Positions 16,386 through 29,400 of a stretch of 64,000 nucleotides of DNA are shown here, piece after piece. Every line of letters begins with the position of its first letter. Within the stretch, counting starts at the first letter, position 1. The position numbers and the translations under genes are program-made. A model generated the notes under the pieces. That model searched no databases. It had not been told where the DNA came from and saw nothing but the letters and a program-made list of their open reading frames with translations. Origin of the DNA: Cinclus cinclus (lineage: Eukaryota > Chordata > Aves > Passeriformes > Cinclidae); the NCBI RefSeq assembly GCF_963662255.1, contig NC_085073.1, positions 2,976,001-3,040,000 on the forward strand, written 5' to 3'.

Positions 16386-16964
16386 GGACGTGCTTTTCCA
16401 GCCAGCACCTAATCAAACAGAACCTTGCTGCTGTAGAATACGACCACAAAAATAATCTTAGAGAGGCTCAGATAAACATGGGCAGGTCCTGACTGGTTAA
16501 ACATGATGGCCCAGGACCTCCAGCTAAGGAAGTATTTAATCACTGACCACCAGAAGATGGGGCAGGAGGCAAACCTGTGTCTGCCTTCTTAGGAACTTCC
16601 TAAGGCTCTAATTCCCCTTCCTGAAGCAGAGACAACAGGTCCTGCTCTCAGCCCAGAAGGGAGCACAGAGGGGCTGAGGGTCTCCTCCTTGAGAACTCAG
16701 AGAAGCCTGCATGAAGGAGTCTCTGGTTCCCAGGGCTGCTTGCAGACTCTGCTATCAAATCTCTCCCAGGACTTGCACAAACCACTGGGGTCTCCTGCCA
16801 AAACTTTGCACCACTCCAGGCAGGATTGCAGTGTGGGATAACACAGCTCCCTGTTCTGAGCTGCTGCCAAGGTGCTACCAGCTGGGATGGGGAGCTGCAA
16901 GCTCAGCCTGAGCAAAAAGGAACTTTCTCTGCATCCCTTCCATTTCCACATCTCTTCAGAGCTA

Positions 16965-17100
16965 ACATTCCAGCAAATGTCCTGTCCTGGAAGGGTTCAA
17001 GGCCAGGAGCGACCTGGGGTAGTGGAAGGTGTTCTTGCCCAAGGGAATGAGATGGGCTTTAAGGTCCCTCCAACTCAAACTCTTCTAGGATTTCATGAAA
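16965..17100 (+). mobile_element. Short CR1-like 3' end
   Basis: 'gacctggggtagtggaagg' to 'tcttctaggatttcatga', sense. Only the last ~130 bp of the element is recognisable. Confidence 0.65.
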
Positions 17101-18749
17101 TAAGGGTGACAAGTTACTGGCTGCAGGGGTTTGGTTTGGTGAGAGGAGCCTCCCTGATCTGTGGCTGCTAAATCTGAAACCTTCCAGGACTCCAGGCAGC
17201 CCTGTGGCTGAGAAATCCGTGGTTGTGCTGTGCATGGCCAAGAACAAGGTGATTCTTCTCCCTCCTGATTTAGATATTTTCATCTACAAGAAGGGGAGAG
17301 TGAGGCAGGTCTCTGCTCAGCCCCTGCGGCTCCAGCAGCTCCCGGTGAGTTACACAAGCCAAAGCCTCTCTGCACACCTCGCAGTGCTGGAGGCACATGT
17401 GACAGATGACAGAACGTCCTTTAATTACTCTGTTCTCGCTGTCACCATCAGCAATCATGGTATTTGCTTTAAACCGGTCAGGATTTCAAAACAAGCCCGG
17501 GGTGATCAGATTGACAAAGCCTCCTGGGCTGCCTGGTATGGCATCCTGCCTGGAGCACAGAGCACGGGCTGCCTGGGAGATTGCTCAGTGCTGAGGGATT
17601 GCTGGGGAATCTCTCCTGGACCCCGAGACCAGCCCTGTGGGGCCTGACAAGGCTTGTGCCGTGCCCCTGTGGAGGTTGACTTGCACAAGGTGTTGCACAG
17701 AGCAGGTGCTTCAGGCACTGGAGGCTCCAAAGCCACACCTGGCGTGGGGTGCTTCTGGCTTTGCTGCTTCTCCTGCTGCTGCTGGTGGTGGTTTCTGGTT
17801 GCCTGGAGCCTCTGCCCTGCCTGGTGAGGAAACATAGAGGTATCTCCAGCTCTGCAGAAGGGAAGGGAGTGGGGACATTGCTCCTGAGGGGCTCTGAGGC
17901 AGCTGTGGAGGCAAATGCTCCCATTTGGCTGAGCAAGGCACATCCAGCATTAGCACATCTCCTGCTGTTCTTGTTATTTCTTCCTGACCATAATTTGTTA
18001 AACAGCTTCCCAGCCAGGCAGAGGACAGATTCCTGCCCTGTGGAGCAAGAAGGAGAGAGATTATCTGACTGTTCAGCATCAGCAGGTTACCTGCCTGTGT
18101 TTTTATACCTGGAAGCAGGAAATTGCAGCCCTGCAGTTCAAGTACCAAAAGCTACGAATGGCAGTGGGATGGAGCCTGTCCAGGCAGCTCCAGGGCCTTC
18201 CTGGGCATGGACAAAGTGCTGCAGCAGGGCAACAATGAGCCCAAATGCCTGCTTTCCCTTCCTGACTCGCCCTCTGCTTCGCTGTGAGAATGGAGCTGTC
18301 ATTTGTCTCCATCCACCTCAGGGCTCTGACTCACTCGTGCTGAGCCAACAGCAGTGGGAATGTGGGATGCCAGCACTCCCACCTCATCCTCCCTGCCCTG
18401 CTGTTGCTGCCCATCTGCCCACAGCAGCCAAAGCAATAAATAAACACACGTGGCCCTGGACCACAGCGGCTGCCATTGATATCTTAAAAAAAAAAAAATT
18501 CCTTGTCAGCAGCAGTTTGGGTAGAAATCTCCATCCCAGGTGCCACAGGACAAAGCAGGTAGGGCCAGCCTCGACTTAAGCAAATTTGGATTCTCCCAAA
18601 CTCACCTGCCAGAGTCTCCTCTTCCCAGTTTTTGGTGGCAGCAGCAGCAGAACTGTCTGTGCAGCATGGCTGGTAGGCACACAGCTATAAAACCCTGGCA
18701 GCTGGGCCCTGAGGCTGCTGGGCCAGCTCCTGTGAAGCCCCTGCTCCAT

Positions 18750-18880
18750 CCCTCAACTTGGGCAAGGCTTGAGACACCCCGGGATAGTGGAAGGTATCCC
18801 TGCCAGTGGCAGGGGGTGGCACTGGGTGGGCTTTAAGGTCCCTCCCAACCAAAACCATCTGGGATTCTGTAGTTCCACTG
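18750..18880 (+). mobile_element. Short CR1-like 3' end
   Basis: 'cttgagacaccccgggatag' to 'accatctgggattctgtag', sense. Confidence 0.7.
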
Positions 18881-19214
18881 ACTGCTCTCAGCTGTCCCAG
18901 TGGGAGCCTTGGCACCCAGTGCCTGCCCCAGGGACGACAGAGAGGCAAAGGAGCTGGGATGAGGCTGGCCAGGTTAAATCCTGTCCTGTGTCACAAAGCC
19001 TGGGACATTGCCTGGGATGTGTGGCCTTGCAGGAGGGCATTAGTGCCAGGGAGCAGGAAGGGACCAGCTGAGGGGACAGGACAGTTCCTGAGGAATGCCA
19101 TGTGTCACTGACCTTCACAGAGATGAGCAGAGGTGTCTTTTGTGAGGAGCCAGGTGGGCAGGAGGCAGCAAGGAGGTAAGGACTTCAGGGAAGCTTTGAG
19201 AGAAGTTTCAAATA

Positions 19215-19830
19215 CAGGGAGGATCAGAATCACAGAGTCCTTAGGGCTGGAAAAACTTTTAAGATGATCACATCCAACCATCAGCCCAGCACCGACACTG
19301 AATTCATCACTGACCCATGTCCCCAGGTGCCACATCCACACTGCTTTTGAGCACCTCCAGGGATGGTGACTCCACCACTGCCCTGGGCAGCCCATTCCAA
19401 TGCTTTGCAATCTTTCTGTGAAAAAAAAAAAGCCTCTAATTTCCAATCTAAACCTCCCTTGGAGCAACTTGAGGCTGTTTCCTTTTGTCCTGTTATCACT
19501 GCCAGAGAGCAGAGCCTGACCCTCCCTGGCTGTCCGCTCCTGTCAGGGAGTTGTGCAGAGCCAGAAGGTTCCATCTGAGCCTCCTTTTCTCCAGACTGAG
19601 CCCCTTTCCCAGCTCTGTTCCCTTCTCTGGACACGCTCTAGCCCCTTCTTGTCATGAGGAGCCCAAATCTGCCCTCAGGATTTGAGGTGGGGCCTCAGTA
19701 GTGCCAGCACTGGGGGGTCTCTGCATTGCCCTCACAAGGCCCAGAAGCTTCACCCTGTGCTCCCTGGGCACCCTCCTGTCCCCAGCCCATCCCTGTGTCA
19801 GCATCTCCAGCATCCCCAGCATCCCAGGCC
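19215..19830 (-). mobile_element. CR1-like fragment, about 600 bp
   Basis: Antisense. It starts 'cagaatcacagagtccttag' and continues through 'gatcacatccaaccatcagc', 'cagggagttgtgcagagcc' and 'gagcctccttttctccaga'. An 11-base A tract interrupts it near 19,423. Confidence 0.85.
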
Positions 19831-20609
19831 CTGCTGACCACAGGCAGGAGGATGTAAACATTAGCAAGAGTTTGGAGTGAGGACTCAGCAGGAAACCAAG
19901 CTCACTTTATGACCTAGTTATTGATGAATCAGGGGAGGTGCAGACCCATGACACCCTCCCCAGTTATTTACCCAGTACATGGCACAGGATGTATCAGGGA
20001 TGCTTGGACACTTTGCTCACCCCAAGGATGCCAAAGGTTTTAGGGTGGGAATACTCATTCTTTTTGATGTTCACACAGACCAGCCGTCACCTGTGTGGGT
20101 TCTTCTTCCCAAATCCATCTCTGCCACCTTCCCTGCCTCTCTTCTCAGGAATGGGCAAGTCACCACTTGCTTCTCACTGAGATTCCCTGCGGAATGGGGG
20201 AGCTCCTTTCAGCCTGGGAGCTCGGTCTCCTGCTTGCAGAGTCCATTGGGAGTTCCAAGTGAATAAAAAGCAAATCCATCCCAGACTCCCTCACATCTGG
20301 GGCAGGGGGGAGCAGCTCTCTGGGATCCCCTCAATTCCTCTGCTCCAAGTCTATCCTAGAAGGACACTAAAGCTGGACTTGGTGACATGTAATGGAGGCT
20401 CCACCATGGTGCAACATGCGCTGCTGCTGCAGTGGTTAATTACCCTCATTTCCAAACCCAGGAGGATATGTGAGGCTTTTGTAAGCCCCGCATAGCCCAG
20501 GTCTCCCAGGGATGCTCTTTTTCATAGGGACAGTAAAATAAATGGCTGAGCTTCCCAAAGAGCTTCTCCCCATGGCAGAGGCTTGATCCCTACTCTTCAG
20601 GAACCACAG

Positions 20610-20672
20610 GGAAAGGGATAGGGACTGGGACAAGGGCAGGGACAGGGACAAGGACAGGGACAGGAACACCTC
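20610..20672 (+). repeat. Degenerate GGGACA hexamer repeat
   Basis: About ten copies of GGGACA or close variants (GGGACT, AGGACA), giving short GGG runs on the plus strand. Confidence 0.8.
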
Positions 20673-21281
20673 AGAACTTGGTCGCACCTTGCCTGTGGGG
20701 TCTCTACCAGGAAGCAGTGGCCAAATAATAAGTTTCATGTTTAAGAAAACAACATATTTCTCTCAACTCTACACGGAGGGGAAAAAATGTTGTTTTGGGG
20801 GCAAAAGTTTAATTGCTGCCAAATTTCTTGAACACCTGAATGAGGTCCAGGAAGAAAATATTTGCAAAGCAGTCACCCAAATGTGTCCTGTTCAGATAGT
20901 TCTTTAACTAAATAACAAAATAAACCAGCTAGAAGAAGTGAAATCTGATAACAACATTCTTTTTGATAATGATAAAACAGCATTTGGGGGAAAAGTTGAG
21001 AAGTGATTTGAATTTAAATTCTGAAAGAGGCAGCATCACCTTGCTCCACATTTTTTGGTGAGAATTCCTGTGTTGGGTTTTCTCCTTGTGCAGGAGAGTT
21101 GGTGTAGATGTTCCCTCCCCTGGGAGAAGCAGAGCCAGGACCAGGTGCATGCGCCTGCGCAGGGAACCTGCCCGGGGGCACACAGATGATTTCAGGCTGC
21201 ACTTCCACCCCGCTCTTCCAACCCTTCCAGCTCATGCTTCCCTGCCCTGCCTCCTTGCCCCTGCCCATCTGGGAGCACGGA

Positions 21282-21287
21282 TATAAA
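21282..21287 (+). promoter_or_regulatory. TATA box, candidate ACER1 promoter
   Basis: TATAAA in the context 'cacggatataaacccctcc', about 2.1 kb upstream of the ACER1 ATG. A start site about 30 bp downstream would give a short exon that ends at a consensus splice donor (21,538). Inference from spacing only. Confidence 0.35.
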
Positions 21288-21311
21288 CCCCTCCAGCCAA
21301 TATGTTTCCTG

Positions 21312-21537
21312 TGGGGGCCCAGGTTTGCCTGGAGGGTGCACATGGCTCCTGTCCCATCCCAAGTCTTTGCCTAGAGACGGAGCGAGGGGATTTTCTGGCA
21401 GCTGCTGGTGGTGAGCTCACACCGTGGGCACTCCTCTGGAGCTAGAGCAGCAGGGCAGGTTGTTGCTCCAGCTTTGCTGGAAACCTTGGAGCTCCTGGAG
21501 TGTGTGGAAGCAGTGCTGGTCCATCCAGGGAGCACAG
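21312..21537 (+). other. ACER1: Candidate non-coding first exon of ACER1
   Basis: Predicted from a TATA box at 21,282 and a strong donor CAG|GTAAGC at 21,537/21,538. It could splice to the pyrimidine-rich acceptor 'ttttccccaag' ending at 23,366, ten bases before the ACER1 ATG. It contains a short upstream ORF of 10 codons starting near 21,342 and ending TAG near 21,374. No transcript evidence is available. Confidence 0.3.
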
Positions 21538-23376
21538 GTAAGCCAGGCTGGGAGGAGACAGCAGCAGCCAGTGCTGGGCACTCCATCACTGCTTCCATTT
21601 TTCTGCTCCTTCTTCTGCCTCTCCATCTCTTCACCATCTCTCAACTGACATCTCTTTAGCCATGAGGTGGGATTTTCCATTCTGGGTCCAATTGCTTTTT
21701 TGCCTTGCATCGCTGTAGAAGTGACAAGAGATGAGGAGATAGTCCCTGTGGTGTGAAGGAGCACATGGAAACCCAGGAGCATGAAGAGTGAGCCTTCAAA
21801 CCCTTCTGTCTGCCACCTATTTGCCTCTTGTGGTTGTGATCTCAGCTGCTCTGGGAAGCAGCCAGCCTGGATTAAGGAGAGGCCATCGTTAACAGTGGAG
21901 GTTCACCCTCCAGTCGGTCTGTCTGGTCAGAGCAGGAGCTTCAGAAGAGCTCATTTGAGTCCTGTTACACTCCTGTGTTTTCTCCCTTTGAACTGCTTGG
22001 GCAGGGAGGCAGAGGAAGCTGTGGGAGCCCCACCCTGCTGCACATCCAAGGGACTGCTGGACATTGTGGTGGATCAGCTCACCCCGCTGCAAACAGGGAG
22101 TTTCTGCTCAAGAACATCATCACCTCATGAGTGGGTTTGAGACAAATTTATGTTCCCTGCATTAGAGATGAAAATATTTTTAAAGAGAAGCAAAGAAAAT
22201 TGTTTGCCACCAGTGCCTCAGGAGCTCAGAGATGCCACTGAGGCAGTGTCACCTCGGTACCTGCCTGGTGTCACCCCAAACCTGCTCACTCTGCAGGACT
22301 GGAGCAGCATGAGTGGCTGGGTTAGTCCCACACCACATCCAGGGACTGAACTGCTCAGCTCCAGGGAATTTCTGTCTCTGTTTTGTACCAAAAATCCAGC
22401 TACCGCGGGTTTGGTGGTGCTTCCAGATGCCTCTGACATTAGCACCTGTCTTCAAAAACAGCTTTACAGTCTCAAGGATATGAAAAAAAATACTGCAAAT
22501 AGGAAACTTTTGATCAAAATAAGATCAGAACTGCTTTTTCAAATTAATGAAAGAGTGCTGAGAAACAGCAAGGACCGGGAAGTTTTTAACATGGGGGGGA
22601 AAAAAATAGTCAGAAGGTTAGACTTTCTTTTTGTTTGGAGTCCCATTTGTAGCTGCAGTGCTACCAGAGGCTGGGTCTGGCAGTGGAGAATCCACTGGAG
22701 GTATCAAACTCAGATCCCTTTCACTGGCAAACCAGGGTGGAGATTTGCCTGGAAGTGCACTCCAGGTGAAATCCAATTCAGAGGGAAGAGGCACCTCCCA
22801 GTGCTCCCAGTGCCCCAGGACTCTGGTAATGCCCAGGGTCTGTGCTGGTGCTCCAGGGCTGAGCTCCTATGAGCTGAGTTCCAGCCCTTGAGAAGATGCT
22901 GAAGAGCGACGGTGGAGAACAGAGCCAATGAGCACCAACCTCTGCAGGGTTGTCCACTCCCCAGAGGTAACTCAGAGCACAGGGAAATCTTCCCAGCAGG
23001 AAGGTCTGAGTCATAAAGAAAGTGAGGAGAAGGGAGAAGACAAGGTGACAAGGATTGGGCTGAAATGGGGAAGCGTCATGTGGCAGCAATGGCACCTGAG
23101 CAGAGATGTTAATGCCATGGAATGGTGACCATCCTCAGAGTTCAAGAGCATTTTCTGGGGCGATTTGCAACTCCTGCATCAAGGGGAGAGAGGAACTATT
23201 GAGCAGTAGGATGTGTGTTGGGAAGAGGATGAGTCCTTGGTAGCCGGGTAAGGCGCTGTGCTGGGCTGGCTGGTGCCACACATGTAAGGAACTGGGTTCC
23301 CTTTGGGTGTGCAGCCTTCTCCTCCCCTGTGCCCACCACTAACCTGCTCCTCTCCTTTTCCCCAAGGTGCCTGAGG

Positions 23377-23469
23377 ATGCCGAGCATATTTTCCTACCAG
23401 AGTGCCGAGGTGGATTGGTGTGAGGGCAACTTCGAGCGCTCGGCGGTCATTGCCGAGTACTACAACACC
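23377..23469 (+). CDS. ACER1: ACER1 coding exon 1
   Basis: 31 residues, MPSIFSYQ to AEYYNT, containing the calcium-binding Asp-Trp-x-Glu-x-Asn cluster. Donor GTGAGT, phase 0. The ten bases before the ATG follow a good acceptor, so a 5' UTR intron is likely. Confidence 0.95.
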
Positions 23470-26400
23470 GTGAGTGGCTGAGGGAGGCTGGGGCCGGCTC
23501 CAGGCACCCAGGAGCTGCTTTTGGGATCCAGACAGGACGGGACATCCCTGTTTTCTTTACTCCTCCTCGCTCCTTTGAACTTGCTGGTGCTGGAGGGTGC
23601 TGGTATGGGGAGTGTTTCTGAGCTTCAGGTAAATCACGGGACTTTTGTTGCTTGCAATGGTCACTCCCCAAAATGTGCTGGGGTCAGGGGCGATGCTGGT
23701 GTGTGTGTGTGTGGGGGGGGGGGTTTGATTCCCAGTGAGAAAACTCCGGCAGAGTTCCTTCACAGCCCAGATCTGTGAGATCCTGTTTTACCAGTCCTGC
23801 AGCTCTGCTGCCAACCGGGCTAAGTCCCACACAGGGCTCATATATTCCAGCTAAACGTACAGGAGTGGCAAAATGAGAGGCAGCACTTCCATGAACCGTG
23901 TCAGGCAGGTTGGGAATACAGAACTCAGAAGGAAACTGGTGCACGAGCCAGTTTCACCTCCTGTGATCCTTTATCACCCAGGCTGCATCCAGTGCCAGTG
24001 CCTCGGCTGAAGCATGGCTGGAGTATCCATATCTGCCTGCAGAGGGCTGAGATAAGTGGCCTCTCCAAGCATGTCCTGCTCCCTCAGAGCAATTAAAGGC
24101 TCCCAGGGGTGTGAGGCATGTGGATTTACAGCCTTCCACAGGCCTTGTTTACAACTTTTGGCAATTACTGTCTAACACTAGAAGATCTTGTTCTCATGGA
24201 AATGGCTCTTCCACTTTTTTTTAAAGCATTTCCTGTTTTTAATAAATTACCTGTAATAATGATAATTCTCCAGCCCAAGTCCTGCAGGCTCTAATCGCCC
24301 AGCCAGGGTCTCAGAGGAGGGGGCTGTGTGTATTCACTGCTCTTTGAGGCACTCAACAAAGACAAACCTACCAGTCCAGACCAAATCCTGTTTCCCTGTG
24401 GCACCCAGCTGGTGTTTTGTGCTGTCTGCTGCTTACTGCTGCTGCTGCAATGGGCTCAGAGGTGCAGAGCAGGGCATATAACGAGCAAGGAGATACAGAA
24501 ATCACTCAATACTCACATCAGCACCTCAGATCTCAGGGCCTAGAGCAACCTGCTTGAGTGGAACACATCCCTGCACATGGCAAAGAGTGGAAGGAGATGA
24601 TCTTTAAGGTCCCTTCCAACTGAAACCATTCTTAATGCAGCTGGAAGTGCCCAAGGCCTCTGTGTTTGAGAGAGTCACTGCTAACACTGGAGAGGGGCTG
24701 ATTTCCACCAAGAACACAAAGCCTGAAAGTGAAGGTTTTGATTTTGGTCTGAATTCCTTCCAGGAGATAAATTTGCCTCACGTCCTAGTTTGATACATAA
24801 GGCAGCATTTTTTAAACACGTCTTTGGAGCCTAGATACCATTTACAGCTAGACTGACAAAGTGGCTCAGAATCCTTATCACACCAACAACTATCTCAGGA
24901 GCTCTTCAAAAACACTTCAGTGTCTGGCTCCTCTGCTGGACAGCAGCTGGTGTGGCCAGATGCATGACTAATTCTTGTAGGTCCTCTAATTCCCATAAAA
25001 CTTTAACTCTCAGCTGCCTGGGTCGTCCTGTGGCACAGGTTTCTAAATTCTGTGGCTACTCCTGAAAATCTCACTCAGGCGCCCAGTCCTGGAGGGAGGT
25101 CCCTGCTAGCCACAACCTCTCCCTGTTTTTCATATCACATCCTTTTTGCCAGGCTCAGGAGACCAGCAGAGTGCCTGTGCAGAAAGGGAAACAATTCTCT
25201 TAGGATGTGATTCCTGAGCAGCAGGAATCTAACCCTGCTATGTCAGCTGCCTGCCTTAGGCTGGCTGGTGACCTCCTGTCCAGACAAGGGGTGGCAGAGG
25301 AGCAAACCCTCCTAAAATCTGCCATTATCTAAGCATCTGACAACAGCCCCAAGGCTGCACCATGCTCAGGGCCAGACCTTGTCACCAAAAGTGAGCAGGA
25401 ACATCCCTGACATGGAAATCACCTCTTCCTCAGCCAGCACAGCCTGGCTGGCACTGCCTGGGTCCCATCCTCAGCTGGCACTGCCTGGGTTTCACCCCCT
25501 GCAGCAGCACAGGCATCACCCCTTCCTGCTCTGGGATCTCCCCAGGATCAGGCTCCTTGTGATGATCCCTAAAGGGGGGATTATAGAAATCTGACTGGGC
25601 TGAGATCTGTAGCTATCCCTGCTGGCTGCACCCTGCAGCCCCAGGTGTGATCCTAACAGCCTGCATCTTCTCTTCTTCTCTCCATTTATTTGTCCCCTAT
25701 TTTCAGGTTGCTGCCTCTCTGCAGCAAGCATTGCTGCCCTGAATTAATTATACCAATATTTACCTCAGCGTCAATTTTCTGGAGTTTTAGGCTAGCTGGG
25801 AACCCAGCCAGCTTCTACCCAAGCCTCCTGGAACACTAAATCAGCAGGGTTTCCTCACACAGCATCCTCTTCAATATCTTCCTTCCAGCCCTGCCCAGGG
25901 CTGGAGCAGAGCTGTTCTGTGCCAGCAGCAGCAAATGTGCTGCTGGGGATTGCTCTGTGCCAGCCACACTCTCCCAGGCCTGCTTGGCTTGGATGCTTTT
26001 TATTAGAAATAAGCACCAGGGGTATGAGAAAAGAATGTAAACAGTACCTTTAAGTACCTAATAATACATGGTGGCTCATGGCTGGATGCAGTTCAGCAAC
26101 AAAGCTCTATTTATAGTGACTCAGTGACCCAGAAATTTATTGTCTTCTGGCTGCTTGGGGGAGAGTAGAACTGTGCTCCAGGAGGGTCATCAGTCAGGGA
26201 CTTGTCTTTCTACCCTCGTTTCTTTGCTGATCCAGGATGCTGGTAATGACACCCACGTCCTCAGCAGTGTCTCTTTGCAGTAGCTCTGACACTGCTCACA
26301 CCCAGAGCTCCTGGATGCTCCACTGAGTAGTGAAATAAAGGATGCAGATCTACCAGAGAAGGGCTCACTGGCAGTGGCAGGGCTGTGTGGGGTGTCCTGG

Positions 26401-29400
26401 CCCTCTCACATTCTCACTAATCCCATGACTCTCTTGCTAGCCCAGAAAGTTGTGCTCAGGAGCACGGCCCAGGATGCTGCAAACATTCCCCAAACTGCTG
26501 CTTCCTGCCCCAAAGCACCAGCATTGTGATGTCAGGACCTGCAGCTTCATCCCCTGCAACACAGGCCTGGCTTTAGGAACTTGCTAACAGGTCTGGAGAG
26601 CCTCAGATGTACTCACTTCTGTCTCTGGCCCTATGGGCTCCTCTGTCAGCTAAAGCTGGTTCACTGTGAGTGAGAATGAACTCCCTGCCATGAGTCCTGC
26701 AGGAAGCTCCTTCCACTGCAGAAAGTGCCTGGCTGGAGTGAGGAGCAGCGTCTGTTGCCATTGCACTACTGCTGTGCTTAAACCAGCACCTCCTGCCTCA
26801 GTCCATATCAGAGGCTGATCTCACCTGTCACAGGTGAAGGTTCTGTCCTTCAGTCTCAGGCTGGAGCTGCAGAAGTTGGGGTCTTCCCAATGATCCTATT
26901 CATGCACCAGGATTTGAGCCATGTTGTTGATCCCAGCCTCACCTCTCTCCTAGGAAAAGAAGCAAATAGTTGGGTTCAGCTGAGGCACACACTTATTGTA
27001 GCTCACACCTATTGGGGAGTGGGACAGGCTGGGAGCTCAGGCAGGTGGACTCTCACATGTCCTTTCACACCTTGGCTCCATCACCACTCCCTTATCCCCA
27101 TGACATCCCTGGCAGAGGGAGCTGCTGTGTCCTGGCCAGTGTGACCAAAGAGGTTGAAATATAAGCTGTGCTAGGGGGTCCCAGCCTGAGCAGAAACTCC
27201 AGAAACGTTTCTAATGGGTGTCTTGGGAGCAAAACCCTCCTAACCACATCTGAAATGGAGCTTGCCACATCCCAGAGGGAGGACAGAAAGTCAGCATTTA
27301 CAAATCAGGGCTTGGAGCCGACAAGTGATGAAAACCCCGTGTCCCCCACGGGGGTGGGAGCTGTCCCCTAAATCCCAGCTTGGCTGCTCTGCAAGGAATC
27401 CCGTTTATCTCTCTGACCCTATTGGCACGGTTCCCCTGGTTATCCCTCCCCTCTGCTATCTGATCTTGCACATCTCGTCCCGAATTAATGAAGTGATAAC
27501 ACAGCTATCATGTAATTAATGGCACTGTTGCAATGCCCAGTGCTCAGGGATCCAGAGCTCTCCTCTCCCTCGTTTCCTCACTGACTGCGTGCTGGCACTT
27601 GCACTCTCCTGCCTTTTCCCCAAGCATTTTCCCTCTCCTTGCTATCCCTGCTTGCCTTCCAAAAAGCAATTATTTCAGGGGAAAAGAAATGTTTGAAGCA
27701 TGGTTGTTGCTTGAACACATGGTTTGATTTCTCAGTAATTTCTGAACAATTTGACCTCGAGGGTGCAAGTGGAAGCAGCACTTCTTTTTTCATGGCTGGA
27801 ATGGGAATTGGCCTGGATTTTGCTCTAAGCACCTATGGAAAACCAATACATTTGGCCTGAGAACTGCTGCTAATGGGAGCATCAACTTGTCTCATGGAAG
27901 TGTTAGTGAAAATCAAGATGAATCTCCAGTGTTTAAGGGAATAGAGACCTCACATTAGGCGTGAATTGTGTTTCCCTCTGGAATATGAGAGGGTGTGTTC
28001 CAGAGAGATGACAACATCCCAATGATTTGCAGCCCTGTTACCATAAACTGGGAACCCAGGTGACACCACAAGCCCAGCAGTGATTTTGCAGTTTACCTGG
28101 TGCTGCTGAGGCAGGGGAGACTCCAGCTGTGATTGCCAAATTCCAGGCGTGGGGTCTGGGTCAGCATGGAGCTGGAAGATGAAAGGAAAAGGATTGTCAG
28201 GCTGAGATAAAAGTCACCCTGGTGCTTTGCCAAACGGCACTTCAGCAGATGGCTCCAGAGCCCCAAAGAGCTGTCTGGCAGGTAAATGCAGCACCACAAT
28301 CCCAACCTCTCCTAAGCAAAGAACCATTTTCCCTGGGGAGGCCATTCTTCCCAGTGATCTCCCTTCCCTGAGCTTTCAAAGTCAGGTGAAAAAGGCAGGG
28401 TAGGAACCCATAGAGGGTAATTAAATTAGTTCAGATTTCCCTTCCCCATGCTGCAGGGTGGAGCAGGCCTGGCCCAGCAGACAGGTCCAGGCTTTGGGCA
28501 CTCGCTGCTCCTCCCCAGCTCCCACATTTTGCCCATCAGCATCTCCTCTCTCCAAAGCACTGGCACCTTCAGCCAGTGCAGCAAGAGGCTGAGCCCCAGC
28601 ATCAGCCCCTGCTCCCCAGCACTATCCCTTGCTCTCCAGCACCATCCCCTGCTCCCCAGCACCATCCTCTCCTCCCCAGCACCATCCCCTGCTCCCCAGA
28701 CTAATCAAAGTCTGCCAAAGAAGGAATTTTGAAGAGTTGGAAACCAGAGCAGAATAATTCCTCTGTGTTCATTTGCCAGCTGTGTTTACAGGAGGTGTAT
28801 GACCTCATGTAATTACCAGTGTCCAGACAGGTGGCTTCACACCTGACACCACAGGATGTCACCTCAGTCCTGCCTGTGCCCACCTACTGATGTCCTGCTC
28901 ATCCTGCTGCTCTCCACCACACCCACTAGCAGTTCAGGATGTTTTGCTGACCGTGGCTTGCTGTGCTGGCTGAGCTCCTCACACCCTTCCAACCCCTCAC
29001 AGGGGAATCTCTGCTGGCTGGAAGGGTCAGGAGACATCCAGGCAGCTCCTGGAGGGCCTGGGTTGATATGAGAGGGAGATGACTGCAAACAGAGGAGTTT
29101 CTTGGAGGCACCAGGCAGCTGAAGATAAACCAGCATCACCCAGAAAGGACACAGCAGCTCACCCCAGAGGGAGGGCAGAGGTGTCTGCAGCCACTGCTGC
29201 CACAGTGAGAGCTGTCCTTCCAGTTCCAGCCTGGCTTCTGGAGAAACACCTCTGCCCTCATCCTGTGCCAAGAACAATCCCTGCTTCCACATGAGGTTCT
29301 GCTGGAGATCAGGATCCTCCTCACACACAGAGGTGCTGAGGGATGTGGTGGGATGGGGCTTGCCCAGAGCTGAGCGTGCCTCTTGTTTTTCAGATCAGCA

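Larger units (their letters stand above)
5561..21281. other. Intergenic region ANP32B to ACER1, no gene seen
   Basis: Apart from the listed minisatellites, CR1 pieces and candidate sites, I find no exon with conserved protein similarity here, and no tRNA or snRNA. 7.1-8.15 kb, 13.4-15.3 kb, 17.1-18.7 kb and 19.9-21.2 kb look like ordinary unique sequence. 8.4-8.9 kb is moderately CpG-rich and includes an AATAAA (about 8,738) without an assignable gene. Confidence 0.6.
23470..29393 (+). other. ACER1: ACER1 intron 1
   Basis: 5.9 kb. Holds a (TG)n tract running into a G-run at about 23,698-23,722, a CR1 end at 24.54 kb and a 20-bp minisatellite at 28.59 kb. No exon recognised. Confidence 0.8.

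Noticed and set aside
17749..18579. 276-aa plus-strand frame between ANP32B and ACER1
   Set aside because: Begins with a leucine run from a CTG-rich stretch and has no recognisable domain; no promoter, splice or homology support.
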